DNA of 64,000 bases, taken from positions 1 through 64,000 of the forward strand of contig JAAFJG010000017.1 of assembly GCA_013298075.1 (NCBI GenBank), written 5' to 3'. Each line of letters starts with the position of its first letter. The first letter of the stretch is position 1. The notes under the pieces are model-generated. The model was given only the letters and a program-made list of their open reading frames with translations, was not told the DNA's origin and made no database searches. The translations under genes and the position numbers were made by a program. Origin of the DNA: Cytophagales bacterium. GTDB taxonomy: Bacteria; Bacteroidota; Bacteroidia; Cytophagales; Microscillaceae. Below, piece after piece: positions 8,082-17,253 of the stretch.

Positions 8082-11000
8082 TTAATTCTTCACTATTTTT
8101 TGTCTTTTTATTTTTTGATTAGCAATAATTTGCAATATATACACACCTTTTGGAATATTATCAGTGAGAATATTGACATCTTCATTGTTATAAAAAATAG
8201 TAGATTTTTGTATAATTTTCCCTGTCATATCTTCCAAAGTATAAGATATATCTTGTGCTTTGGTATCTTCTACGTGTACTTTTACGTAATTATCAAAAGG
8301 ATTAGGATAAATAATAATCGATTTATCACATTCTTCTGTATTTCGTTTTGCGTGAATAATAGGAGAAAAATTAACAGAGTTATTATTACCAACAAATTTT
8401 AATTGATAATAATGCGTGCCACAATCCGCTTGTTTATCTATAAATTGATACTTTTTTTGTTGAGAAACAGCCTCTACATTGCCCAAAGAAACAAAATCAT
8501 TGATATTTTTTGATTTCATTACTTCAAAAGATTTTATATTTTGCGTAGAAGGTACTTCCCAATGAATTGTATTTTGTGTATTTTGATTAGTCGCATACAA
8601 ATCAGATAAATTTTCACCCAAGACAATCGAGCAAGCCGTACTTCCTGTTCCTCCTATTTGTGTTAGGTTAATGGCTTGATTAATATTCGCATAATTTGTA
8701 ATGAGCATAATATATATTTCACCTACTATTACATTATTAAGTGAGGCACTTTCGGTTTTGGATATACTAAAACTACACGAAATAGGTGCGGGTAAAGCAC
8801 CACAATTAGCAGTAGCGGCAGCACGCGTAGGATAAGGACCCCAAATCGCATAATCTACATCAGCAGAAGCCTCTAAACCAAAAACTAATGTACCAGAAGT
8901 TGATACTTGAAAATAAAACCAAGCAGGAGCAGGTCGAGTACTTAAACAACCATAATTATTACCCGCGGGAGCAGTTCCCCCTGTCGTTGCTTGAAAACTA
9001 ATATTATCACTACCACAAATAGGAGCAGCATCAGCACAAGTTTGATTGGTGATAGTAGAAGGTGTCGTAATGCAAATGGTAAAACGTGGATCAATAGGCA
9101 ATGTGTTACTTGCAGGATAGATTCTCAATAAATAATTACTACCAATGTTTAAATTTGCTAACTGTAAATCTGCATTTGAACCTGAATAACAATTTAAAGA
9201 ATTAAGTCCGTCACAATCATTATCAGTAAATATTTCTATCACTGTGTTATAACTGGCTATTCTATGTATCAAAGCAGTTTTAGAAGTAGCCGTAAAATTA
9301 TACCATACATCACGAACTGTACTTATACCTCCTACGCAACTTGATAAAGTTTCAGTAGCAGTAGCTACTGTACCTGCTACTAAATCACATCTGCCTGCTG
9401 TTTGATGCGGAATATTAATACTATTATTACATAAATCATTGATAGAAGTTCCTGTGGTCGTAACACAAATAGAAAAACTTGGATAAGTAGGTAAAGACGA
9501 ACTAAAACTATACACACGTATGAAATAAGTATCTCCAATAGTTAAACTTGTAGCCAATACGCTGCCTTGAGGCGTGTTTTGACAATTGGTAGAAACTAAT
9601 GAACTACAATCACCACTACTACTAAATACTTGCACTACTTCATCTTCATTCCAATTGACACGAATATCTGCTGTAGCAGAAGTTGCTACAAATCTAAACC
9701 AAACATCATCATCTGCCGTTCCAGTACAACCTAATAAAGATCGTGTAGCACTACTAACAGTACCACTTCTTGTAGTACAGTTTCCAAAACCTTCATGAGT
9801 GAGAAGAATAGACCCTACACAATCGTCGTTAGCTGGTGGCGGTGGTGGGGTAGTAACACAAGTGGTAAAAGTAGGATTAGCAGGTAGTCCTGAAAAGTAA
9901 TAATAAATTCTATAAAAATAAGTTGTTCCTACGGTAAGCCCTGTAATAGTCGTACTTGTTTCTGGATCTTTACAAATAATAGAAGTTCGAGAATTACATG
10001 TTCCACTAAAAATCTGTAAAACAGAATCAAAATTTGCATTTCTATTTATAATTGCCAATGTAGAAGTAGCCTCAAAACTATACCAAACATCGGTCGTACC
10101 ACTTCCTACACAAGCAGCTATTGATTGAGTTGCTCCTGCCACAGTTCCACTTGTATTCGTACAAGAGTTACCAACCTGATGAATAACACTGATTGCATTT
10201 GGACAATCATCATTGGCTGGTGGTGATGGAGGTGGTATTGGAGTAGTTACACAAGTGGTAAAAGTAGGTGTGGTAGGATTGCCAGATGAATAATAATAAA
10301 TCCTATAAAAATAAGTTGTTCCTGCGGTAAGCCCTGTAACGGTTGTACTTGTTTCTGCATCTTTACAAACAAGAGAAGTCAGAGAACCACAAATTCCACT
10401 AAAAACCTCTAACACAGAATCAAAATTTGCATTTCTATTTATAATTGCCGATGTAGAAGTTGCCTCAAAACTATACCAAACGTCGGTTGTACCACTTCCT
10501 ATACAAGCAGCTATTGATTGAGTTGCTCCTGCCACAGTTCCGCTTATAGTCGTACAAGAGCCGGCAGCCTGATGAGTAACACTGATTGCATTTACACAAT
10601 CATCATTGGTTGGTGGGAGAGGTGGAGTAGTAATACATATCGTAAATCCATTATTGGCAAGCAAATCATCACTTATTACCCTAAAGTTTCTAACAAAAAT
10701 AATATAAGGGTTTCCTATCGTAAGACCTGTCAATACTCGACTTTCTGTCCCTCCTTGCCCAGTGGCATCTAAACAACTTGCAAGAACATTACTGCCAACA
10801 CAGTCATCCCATATAGTTAACATAGGATCAAAACCACTATTTCCTGTAACTCTGACCGTGTGAGAAGTAGCTGTGGCTGTAAAATTATAAAATCCTAATC
10901 GAGTATTTCGACCACAACCAGAAATGTTGGGAAAAGTTGCCAAACTTCCTACCGTACTACCACAAGCAACACCTGCACCAAGTGGTGCGATTATTTCTGC

Positions 11001-11090
11001 TGATAAACAATCAGTATTCTGCCCCCAAATCCTACCACTCAAAAAATAAAACAAAGCTAAAACCAAAAAAAAATGTATATATTTTTTCAT
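8082..11090 (-). CDS. Large secreted repeat protein with type IX secretion C-terminal domain
   Basis: This 1002-residue protein starts MKKYIHFFLVLALFYFLSGR, a Sec signal peptide. An in-frame ATG at 11324 would hide this signal and overlap the upstream gene, so it is rejected. About five beta-rich repeats follow (from residue ~26, then ~162, ~292, ~420, ~550), most opening with NDDC and containing a DVWY.F.A core and an YxxRxY...CVTT end. A different Cys-containing domain (~682-820, PAWFYFQV) and an FN3-like module (~826-910) come next. The last ~75 residues (IIYPNPF ... GVYILQI ... QKIVKN) are a type A T9SS sorting domain, so export by PorUV-type sorting and surface anchoring are expected. 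Repeats 2 and 3 are almost identical at DNA level. It is probably an adhesin or surface protein; the ligand is unknown. Confidence 0.85.
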   Translation of the reverse strand: MKKYIHFFLVLALFYFLSGRIWGQNTDCLSAEIIAPLGAGVACGSTVGSLATFPNISGCGRNTRLGFYNFTATATSHTVRVTGNSGFDPMLTIWDDCVGSNVLASCLDATGQGGTESRVLTGLTIGNPYIIFVRNFRVISDDLLANNGFTICITTPPLPPTNDDCVNAISVTHQAAGSCTTISGTVAGATQSIAACIGSGTTDVWYSFEATSTSAIINRNANFDSVLEVFSGICGSLTSLVCKDAETSTTVTGLTAGTTYFYRIYYYSSGNPTTPTFTTCVTTPIPPPSPPANDDCPNAISVIHQVGNSCTNTSGTVAGATQSIAACVGSGTTDVWYSFEATSTLAIINRNANFDSVLQIFSGTCNSRTSIICKDPETSTTITGLTVGTTYFYRIYYYFSGLPANPTFTTCVTTPPPPPANDDCVGSILLTHEGFGNCTTRSGTVSSATRSLLGCTGTADDDVWFRFVATSATADIRVNWNEDEVVQVFSSSGDCSSLVSTNCQNTPQGSVLATSLTIGDTYFIRVYSFSSSLPTYPSFSICVTTTGTSINDLCNNSINIPHQTAGRCDLVAGTVATATETLSSCVGGISTVRDVWYNFTATSKTALIHRIASYNTVIEIFTDNDCDGLNSLNCYSGSNADLQLANLNIGSNYLLRIYPASNTLPIDPRFTICITTPSTITNQTCADAAPICGSDNISFQATTGGTAPAGNNYGCLSTRPAPAWFYFQVSTSGTLVFGLEASADVDYAIWGPYPTRAAATANCGALPAPISCSFSISKTESASLNNVIVGEIYIMLITNYANINQAINLTQIGGTGSTACSIVLGENLSDLYATNQNTQNTIHWEVPSTQNIKSFEVMKSKNINDFVSLGNVEAVSQQKKYQFIDKQADCGTHYYQLKFVGNNNSVNFSPIIHAKRNTEECDKSIIIYPNPFDNYVKVHVEDTKAQDISYTLEDMTGKIIQKSTIFYNNEDVNILTDNIPKGVYILQIIANQKIKRQKIVKN

Positions 11091-11121
11091 TATTGTATTC
11101 GATTTAAAATAAAAAATTAGA

Positions 11122-11526
11122 TTAGTTACCAAATAATTCAAAATACCTTGTTTGGTTGTATCTATGAATATATGATTTATAGGTTGTATAGTCACGTGAA
11201 ATGATATTTCCTTTGTTTGATTCGTAGGTTTGTATTTCTGATAAACGCAAATAGTTTCCTTGATAAACAATATAATATCCATAGCCTTCAATTTGGCATT
11301 TGTCGTCTGCTGTGTAAGTATCAAAAACTACTTTTGAGTATATTTTGACTTTATAATTGTCGGGACTTCTAGCCCATTCCATCACTCTTTCTCTTTCTGA
11401 TGGAGGAGGATAAATAGAAGGATTAGTTTTAATGTCTTGAGGTTCTTCAAAACTTTGAGCCATCAAACTACACATATTCATAAAAATAAATATGAAAAGA
11501 AATAAGTAAAATTTTTTTTGTAACAT
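11122..11526 (-). CDS. Small exported protein of unknown function
   Basis: This 134-residue protein has a clear signal peptide (MLQKKFYLFLFIFIFMNMCS, cleavage probably after LMAQ). The mature part has no motif I recognise; it is rich in Tyr and charged residues and includes KVVFDTYTADDKCQIEGYGY. It lies 31 bases upstream of the T9SS protein in the same direction, downstream of a near-consensus promoter, so the two form a secretion operon. Confidence 0.72.
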   Translation of the reverse strand: MLQKKFYLFLFIFIFMNMCSLMAQSFEEPQDIKTNPSIYPPPSERERVMEWARSPDNYKVKIYSKVVFDTYTADDKCQIEGYGYYIVYQGNYLRLSEIQTYESNKGNIISRDYTTYKSYIHRYNQTRYFELFGN

Positions 11527-11624
11527 ATTTTTTTGATTTTGAAAGTATATAACACTAAAAAAAATAATTAGTAATTTTTTTGTTTTTATTGAATGTAAAT
11601 AACAAAGAAATTGTTAATATTTTA

Positions 11625-11655
11625 CAAAGGTAAATGCTATTTTAAATAATTCAAA
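11625..11655 (-). promoter_or_regulatory. Promoter of the two-gene secretion operon
   Basis: On the minus strand TTTG (11652-11655), exactly 19 bases, then TACCTTTG (11625-11632) reproduces the Bacteroidota consensus in full. It implies a 5' leader of roughly 90 nt before the start at 11526. Confidence 0.7.
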
Positions 11656-11825
11656 ATATTTTTATAAAAAAAATAAAAAAAAAGCAAACTTAATTTGTAA
11701 AGATTAGAAAAAACAATATAAACGATATGAAAAAAATCAAACTACAAAATATTTATAGTACATCTAAAATTTTATTTTAAATAATTTAAAGCGTATAAAT
11801 TGATATATTTTTATCTATTAGAGTT

Positions 11826-11935
11826 TTTTTAAATGAAAGAGATTTTAGGACACAGATAACACGGATTTAGCAGATTAATATGAATTTTTTCCTTTTTTCT
11901 CGAATTTTTAGTGTTTTTTGTCAATTATTGGTTAC
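11826..11935. repeat. Dispersed repeat, copy B
   Basis: This closely matches 3314-3425 over its whole length (GATTTTAGGACACAGATAAC, then ACGGATTTAGCAGATTAATA, and TTTTTTGTCAATTATTGG). It lies in the 11656-11996 gene-free interval, about 60 bp before the start of the IMPase-like gene. Confidence 0.7.
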
Positions 11936-11996
11936 TATTTAAAAAAACCTAATATATACAATAAATTATTTTTGAGTCAAATTCAATCAAAAAAAT

Positions 11997-12791
11997 ATGC
12001 ATAATCAACTCAAAAAAGATGTTGAAAATCTCACAAATGATATTGCAAAATTCATTCGAAATGAATCTAAAAATTTTGATAAAAGTAAAATTGAAATCAA
12101 AGGCTTGAATGATTTGGTCTCTTATGTAGATAAAGAAGCAGAAACGCAAATTATAAATGTATTGCAAAATTTATTGCCCGAAGCAAAATTTATCACAGAA
12201 GAAAAGCCTGATTTTAAACAAAAAACAAACGCAGATTTTCATTGGATAATCGATCCTTTAGATGAAAAAACTAATTTTTTACATAGTTTACCTATTTTTG
12301 CTATTAGTATTGGTTTGATGAAAGGCGATGAAATGGTTTTGGGCGTAGTGCACGAAGTCAATAAAGATGAATGTTTTAGTGCGTATAAAAATGGTGGATC
12401 GTATTGCAATCATGAAAAAATAGAAGTTTCTGCGACGCAAAAAATGGCAAACGGACTTTTAGCCACAGGCTTTCCGTATCGAGATTTTGATAAAGTTCCT
12501 TATTATTTAGATATTATCAAAGATTTTATGCAATGCACACACGGACTTAGGCGTATGGGTTCGGCTGCGGTAGATTTGGCTTATACGGCTTGTGGACGTT
12601 TTGAGGGCTTTTTTGAGTATAACTTAAATCCTTGGGACGTGGCTGCGGGCACTTTGCTTATCGAAGAAGCAGGTGGAAAAGTTACTGATTTTCAAGGCGG
12701 AAATAATTTTATTTTTGGGCGTGAATTGGTTGCTTCTTGTCATATTCAAGATGAAATGTTGTCGGTTATTCAAAAATATTGGAAAAAATAA
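11997..12791 (+). CDS. Inositol monophosphatase family protein with altered DG-T motif
   Basis: This 264-residue protein has the FIG/IMPase/CysQ fold signatures: the first metal Glu pair in FITEEKP (about residue 63-65), the WIIDPLD motif (about 81-87), and the distal NPWDVAAGTLLIEEAGG motif supplying the last metal Asp (about 220). The family normally continues DPLDG-T-TNF; here GAA AAA replaces the Gly and the catalytic-loop Thr, giving DPLDEKTNF. The Thr helps hold the Mg2+/nucleophilic water in IMPase, so activity may be reduced or changed. All metal-binding acidic residues are kept. The substrate (inositol phosphate, pAp, FBP or other) cannot be assigned. The stop overlaps the start of the DUF692 gene (TAATG). 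Confidence 0.82.
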   Translation: MHNQLKKDVENLTNDIAKFIRNESKNFDKSKIEIKGLNDLVSYVDKEAETQIINVLQNLLPEAKFITEEKPDFKQKTNADFHWIIDPLDEKTNFLHSLPIFAISIGLMKGDEMVLGVVHEVNKDECFSAYKNGGSYCNHEKIEVSATQKMANGLLATGFPYRDFDKVPYYLDIIKDFMQCTHGLRRMGSAAVDLAYTACGRFEGFFEYNLNPWDVAAGTLLIEEAGGKVTDFQGGNNFIFGRELVASCHIQDEMLSVIQKYWKK

Positions 12792-13612
12792 TGGACAAAA
12801 CAATGGTAGGAATTGGTTTTAGACCGAATTTTAAATCGGAATTATTTTTATATCCTGAAAGCGTTGATTTTTTAGAAATTACAGCAGACCATTATTTTAC
12901 TAAAAATCAAGAGAAAAAAGAGGAATTAAATTTACTCAATAATCATTTTACTTTAATTCCACACGGATTAAATACTTCGTTTGGAAGTGCGGAAGGAATT
13001 GATGAAAAATATGTTGAAAAAATGGCAGCAGTCATAGAAATTGTCAATCCACCTTATTGGAGTGAACATTTGTGTTTTACGAAAGCAGGCGGAATCGAAT
13101 TGGGGCATTTAGCAGCTGTACCTTTTACGAATGAAATGGTCGATGTATTTTGTAAAAATATTGAAACGGTCAGAAAAACAATCAAAACTCCTTTGATTTT
13201 AGAAAATATTACCTATAATTTTATCGTGCCAAGTTCTGAAATGTCTGAAACAGCATTTATTACAAAAGTGGTTAATAATGCTCAAATTGGACTTTTATTG
13301 GATATAACGAACTTATTTATCAATGCAAAAAATCATATTTTTGATTATAAGCAATTTTTAAAAGAAATTCCAACCGATAAAGTTGTTCAATTTCATTTTG
13401 TAGGGGCGTATCAAAAAAATGGCGTTTGGTATGATGAACACGCACACGCTATCCATCCTGAAATTTGGGAAATAATGGAATATGCCACGCAATACACACA
13501 CGTACAAGGTATGGTTTTGGAGAGAGATGAGGCAATTCCAAATTTTAAGGAACTAAAACAAGAATTAGAAACCGCCAGAACAATTTTTAAAAATATTCGT
13601 GGAAACAAATAA
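12791..13612 (+). CDS. DUF692 / multinuclear non-haem iron oxygenase (MNIO) family protein
   Basis: This 273-residue TIM-barrel protein belongs to DUF692, the family of MbnB, TglH, ChrH and bufferin BufB. Features seen are GIGFRPNF at the N-terminus, ITADHYF, PYWSEHLCFT, LILENITYNF, GLLLDITNLFINAKN, VVQFHFVGA with DEHAHAIH, and the late MVLERDEAIPNF, giving the His/Asp/Glu ligands for two or three irons. Characterised members modify cysteine or asparagine residues in small peptides and usually sit beside a partner protein and a precursor peptide; neither is visible here. The ATG at 12791 overlaps the preceding stop by one base; a TTG 12 bases earlier is less likely. Confidence 0.82.
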   Translation: MDKTMVGIGFRPNFKSELFLYPESVDFLEITADHYFTKNQEKKEELNLLNNHFTLIPHGLNTSFGSAEGIDEKYVEKMAAVIEIVNPPYWSEHLCFTKAGGIELGHLAAVPFTNEMVDVFCKNIETVRKTIKTPLILENITYNFIVPSSEMSETAFITKVVNNAQIGLLLDITNLFINAKNHIFDYKQFLKEIPTDKVVQFHFVGAYQKNGVWYDEHAHAIHPEIWEIMEYATQYTHVQGMVLERDEAIPNFKELKQELETARTIFKNIRGNK

Positions 13613-13979
13613 TTGATTTTTTTGAATTGTATTTTGAATTTTTTTTTAGATTTAAGGGTTAATTCTTGCGTTTTAGATAAGAAACAGGTTTTTATTTCAT
13701 TCTCCGAAATTTCTAGAAAAGATAAATAACTACATAAACACAAATCATAATAAGTCAGAAACCTCACAGATGGATATTGGGTCCAAAAAACAAATTTGTA
13801 AAAGTGTATTTAATATATTAATATTGCACCAACTTAGTTAAGGCTTTAAAAGTATCTGAGATTAAATTTGGGAAAAGTTTCATACCCTTTTTTTTAATAT
13901 CAAAAATAACACACATGTTAGTTGTGAGGTCAATATTAGTTTTAAAATCAATTTTATTTCCACGCCAAAAAATAAATAT
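13613..13979. other. Gene-free interval
   Basis: 367 bp of AT-rich sequence between the DUF692 gene and ispE. I see no open reading frame with family features, no strong hairpin and no consensus promoter. The ispE promoter presumably lies here. Confidence 0.5.
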
Positions 13980-14783
13980 ATGCTTGTCTTTCCAAATATA
14001 AAAATAAATATAGGTTTACATATTTTAAGAAAAAGAAATGATAATTTTCATGACCTCGAAACTTTATTTTATCCTATTCAATGGACTGATGCTTTGGAAA
14101 TTGTAGAAGAAAAAGAAACTCGTTTTTTTTCGTCAGGTTTGTCAATTCCTGTTGATAATCAAGATAATTTATGTTTGCGAGCCTATCATTTATTAAAAAA
14201 TAATTTTGATTTACCACCTGTGCATATTTTTTTACACAAAATTATTCCTACAGGTGCAGGCTTAGGTGGAGGTTCGTCTGATGCGTCTTTTACTTTAAAA
14301 GTGTTGAATAATTTATTTCATTTATCTTTGTCTTCGATTGATTTAGAAAATTATGCGGCACAATTAGGCAGTGATTGTCCTTTTTTTATCAAAAATACGC
14401 CTCAAATTGGCACAAGTCGAGGAGAAATTTTGACTAATTTTGAGATAGATTTGAAAGGAAAATATATATTATTGGTTTATCCTACTTTAAATATTTCGAC
14501 AAAAGAAGCATTTAGCCAAATAAAACCACAAGAAAGAACCATTTCTATTCAAGAAATTTTAAAAAAAGATATAAAAAAATGGCAATTTCAATTAGAAAAT
14601 GATTTTGAAAAATCATTATTTCTAACCTATCCAATTTTAGAAAATATCAAAACAAATTTATATAAAAATGGAGCTTTGTATGCGGCTATGAGCGGGTCTG
14701 GTTCTACTATTTTTGGTATTTTTGAACAACAAAAAGAGATTGATTTTCCAAAAGAATATACGCAAAAATGGGTGAGTTTGTAA
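13980..14783 (+). CDS. ispE: 4-diphosphocytidyl-2-C-methyl-D-erythritol kinase
   Basis: This 267-residue GHMP kinase opens with MLVFPNIKINIGLHILRKRNDNFHDLETLFYP (typical IspE N-terminus, substrate Lys and Asp/His). It has the glycine-rich ATP loop PTGAGLGGGSSDASF at about residues 96-110, the catalytic-domain motif LGSDCPFF (about 135), and the C-terminal AAMSGSGSTIFGIF motif (about 237). It phosphorylates CDP-ME in the non-mevalonate isoprenoid pathway in the cytoplasm. Length is slightly short but within family range. It stands alone, convergent with the membrane-protein gene at 14811. Confidence 0.95.
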   Translation: MLVFPNIKINIGLHILRKRNDNFHDLETLFYPIQWTDALEIVEEKETRFFSSGLSIPVDNQDNLCLRAYHLLKNNFDLPPVHIFLHKIIPTGAGLGGGSSDASFTLKVLNNLFHLSLSSIDLENYAAQLGSDCPFFIKNTPQIGTSRGEILTNFEIDLKGKYILLVYPTLNISTKEAFSQIKPQERTISIQEILKKDIKKWQFQLENDFEKSLFLTYPILENIKTNLYKNGALYAAMSGSGSTIFGIFEQQKEIDFPKEYTQKWVSL

Positions 14784-14810
14784 AGGACTATTTCATTTAT
14801 TCGATAATAT

Positions 14811-15938
14811 CTATTTCAAATCCCCCTTATATTTTTGCCAAAAAATAACATTTTTAATAGTTCTGATAGATTGATAAGAGGATAATAATAAAAAAAAACA
14901 CATCAATAGAATTTTTATTTTTGGATATTTGATAATGATAATTTCATAAAAATAGAATAAAAATAACAGAAAAATTGGAAAAATAACCGATAAATATCGT
15001 TCCACATCAGAAAAAACCAAAGGAAAAGTACTCAAAATCAACATATAAAAAGCACTCAAAAAAAACATTATACATAAAGATAAAGGTATTTTTATTTTAT
15101 TTTGAATGATAAATATAGACAAAAATATTCCTACCAAAATACTCATCAATATTCTCAACCAAAAAATATTCACAGGAAAAACCCAAAGCCAAAAAATTTG
15201 ATGTAAAAAATCAACGCCTTTTAATTTTTCGTACCAACCGCTGTGCATATATATTCCTATAAATTTTTCGCTACTTCCGATGGTTTCGATGCTAAAATAT
15301 GTCCAAAAAAACCAACCTAAACTGCTACTAAAAAGGACGAATAATAAAAATAAATGGGCTATTATTTTTTTTCTATGTATCAAAATTACAAAAATCACTT
15401 CTCCAAAAACAAAAAAAATACCTGTATTTCTTTGTAAACAAAGTAAAAAATTGGCTAAAAAAAGTAAAAAATAATGATATTTTTGAAAAGATTTATTAGC
15501 AATTATTTGATAAAAAGAAACCAAACTAACATTAAAAAGAACCAAAAAAACAGGCTCTGACCACAAAAAATGATGCACCAAATACCAAGGCGTACCTACA
15601 CTCACGCACAACGCGCATACTATTTTGGTAAATGTATCCGTAAAAATGAAATCTATCCACCAAAAATAAATACTCACACTTATTATCAAACAAAAAGTAA
15701 AAAAATAACTAATATAAATGCTTTTTTTGGTATCAAATAAAGTTAAAATCAATGGAAAAAGTGGTGGTTGTTGTATGTATTTTGTTTGATTTTGGTTGAT
15801 AAATTTTTGTTGTTCTGACCAAGTTTTAGCAGCGTGCAAATAATTCAAACTATCGTAAGTAATGCCTATTCCGTTATTTTGGGAATATCTATGTAACATA
15901 AAACAGAGCAACAATAACGCAAAATAAACTAATTTCAT
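14811..15938 (-). CDS. Polytopic membrane protein, probable GT-C type glycosyltransferase
   Basis: This 375-residue protein has about ten hydrophobic segments. After a first membrane helix comes a loop with GITYDSLNYLHAAKTW and then YIQQPPLFPLILTLF; an acidic residue in the first external loop followed by a PPLFP motif is characteristic of GT-C enzymes (PMT/ArnT/GT39-like) that use lipid-linked sugars. Later segments have no diagnostic motif. It is shorter than most ArnT proteins. No glycan genes are adjacent. Family call is by architecture, so moderate. Confidence 0.55.
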   Translation of the reverse strand: MKLVYFALLLLCFMLHRYSQNNGIGITYDSLNYLHAAKTWSEQQKFINQNQTKYIQQPPLFPLILTLFDTKKSIYISYFFTFCLIISVSIYFWWIDFIFTDTFTKIVCALCVSVGTPWYLVHHFLWSEPVFLVLFNVSLVSFYQIIANKSFQKYHYFLLFLANFLLCLQRNTGIFFVFGEVIFVILIHRKKIIAHLFLLFVLFSSSLGWFFWTYFSIETIGSSEKFIGIYMHSGWYEKLKGVDFLHQIFWLWVFPVNIFWLRILMSILVGIFLSIFIIQNKIKIPLSLCIMFFLSAFYMLILSTFPLVFSDVERYLSVIFPIFLLFLFYFYEIIIIKYPKIKILLMCFFLLLSSYQSIRTIKNVIFWQKYKGDLK

Positions 15939-16079
15939 TCTTAAATTGATTATTTATTTTTATAAAAACATATTATTTTCTATTACTTATAACAAACAGA
16001 TTTATACATAACAAAATATTTTTAAATAGTGAAGAATTGGAAAATTTAGTTATAATTCTTTCCTAATTACCTAAATTAT

Positions 16080-17087
16080 CTATAATTTTTCCTCATTTTT
16101 ATCTTCCCAATCTTCAAATAATTGATGTAGTTTATTTTGTAATATTTTTTTATTAGGTAATAATCTTTCATATTGACTTACTAATGTTGGAGATAAATTT
16201 CGGCTTAAAGCATATTCTACCACTTCATCATCCTTGCCTTTGCAAAGCAAAATACCTATGCTTGGATTTTCATTTTGATTTTTTACATCACGATCTAATG
16301 CTTCTAAATAAAAATTAAGTTGTCCCAGATGTTCAGGTGAAAAATCGGTTGTTTTTAGTTCAAAAGCTACCAAACATTGTAGGCTTCTGTGATAAAATAA
16401 TAAATCAATAAAAAAATCTTTATTGCCTACTTGCAGTCGATATTCTTGCCCCATAAATAAAAAATCTTTTCCTAACTCAAGTAAAAAATGTTTCATTTGT
16501 TTAATAAGCCCTTTTTGTAAATCAGTTTCAGAGTATTGTTCAGGTAGGTTTAAAAATTCTAATACATAATTTTCCTTAAAAATATTTTCAAAACCTTCAG
16601 GTAAAACTCTCGACAATGTTGAGAGTTTTATATTGCTTAATAAAGTTCGTTCAAAATAGGAGGCATTTATTTGCCGTTCAAGTTCACGTACAGTATATTT
16701 TTCTTTGTGTGCAAGGTTTAAATAAAACTCACGTTCTTCTTCTGTTTTCAGTGGAAAAATCAAACAATTATGACTCCAACTTAGTCCTCGCCATAGTGTT
16801 GTAAGTTTTGGAAAATCAGCATAAGTTTGATAAAATCGCTTCATTCTCCATAAGTTTTTATCACTAAATCCTTTACTTTCAGGCTGTTGAATTTGAATAA
16901 AATTAGCTAACTGAGTTACAATAGATTTTCCCCAACCTTCACTCTTGATACGTTCTGTTATGTATTTACCTATCTCCCAATACAAATTTATTAACTCAGT
17001 ATTAACCGCCTTGTAAGCGTTATAATGTGCTTTTTGTATTAATACTATTACTTCTGTAAATTGTTTTTCTATTGTCATTTTTTTCAA
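16080..17087 (-). CDS. YhcG/DUF1016 family PD-(D/E)xK nuclease-domain protein
   Basis: This 335-residue protein has the two-part YhcG layout. The N-terminal DUF1016 region includes NLYWEIGKYITERIKSEGWG and GFSDKNLWRMKRFYQTY. The C-terminal nuclease domain has FFIDLLFYHRSLQCLVAFELK with the D...ExK triad (FID ... ELK at about 228-245), then QLNFYLEALDRDVK and PSIGILLCKGKDDEVVEYAL. It is predicted to be a DNA nuclease; homologues are often near restriction-modification genes, but none is seen here. It starts MKKMTIEKQF, with a second ATG three codons in. It is bounded by AT-rich gaps, suggesting an independently acquired single gene. Confidence 0.9.
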   Translation of the reverse strand: MKKMTIEKQFTEVIVLIQKAHYNAYKAVNTELINLYWEIGKYITERIKSEGWGKSIVTQLANFIQIQQPESKGFSDKNLWRMKRFYQTYADFPKLTTLWRGLSWSHNCLIFPLKTEEEREFYLNLAHKEKYTVRELERQINASYFERTLLSNIKLSTLSRVLPEGFENIFKENYVLEFLNLPEQYSETDLQKGLIKQMKHFLLELGKDFLFMGQEYRLQVGNKDFFIDLLFYHRSLQCLVAFELKTTDFSPEHLGQLNFYLEALDRDVKNQNENPSIGILLCKGKDDEVVEYALSRNLSPTLVSQYERLLPNKKILQNKLHQLFEDWEDKNEEKL

Positions 17088-17253
17088 AGGGTTTAAATAT
17101 CTTAAAAAATATATGCAAAAAATGAAAATATTTTTATTTTTCTTGATGCAAATAAATCTATTTTTTATTAAAAATACAAGAAATAAATTTATTATTTTGA
17201 TAAAAATACGCTATTTTCTATCCTACCCACAAATACACTTCTTTGCAACATTA

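Noticed and set aside
11091-11324. N-terminal extension of the T9SS protein to an ATG at 11324
   Set aside because: It overlaps the upstream secreted-protein gene and buries the signal peptide that begins at 11090.
13411-13767. Antisense open frame over the end of the DUF692 gene
   Set aside because: It overlaps a conserved gene and has no coding-like features.
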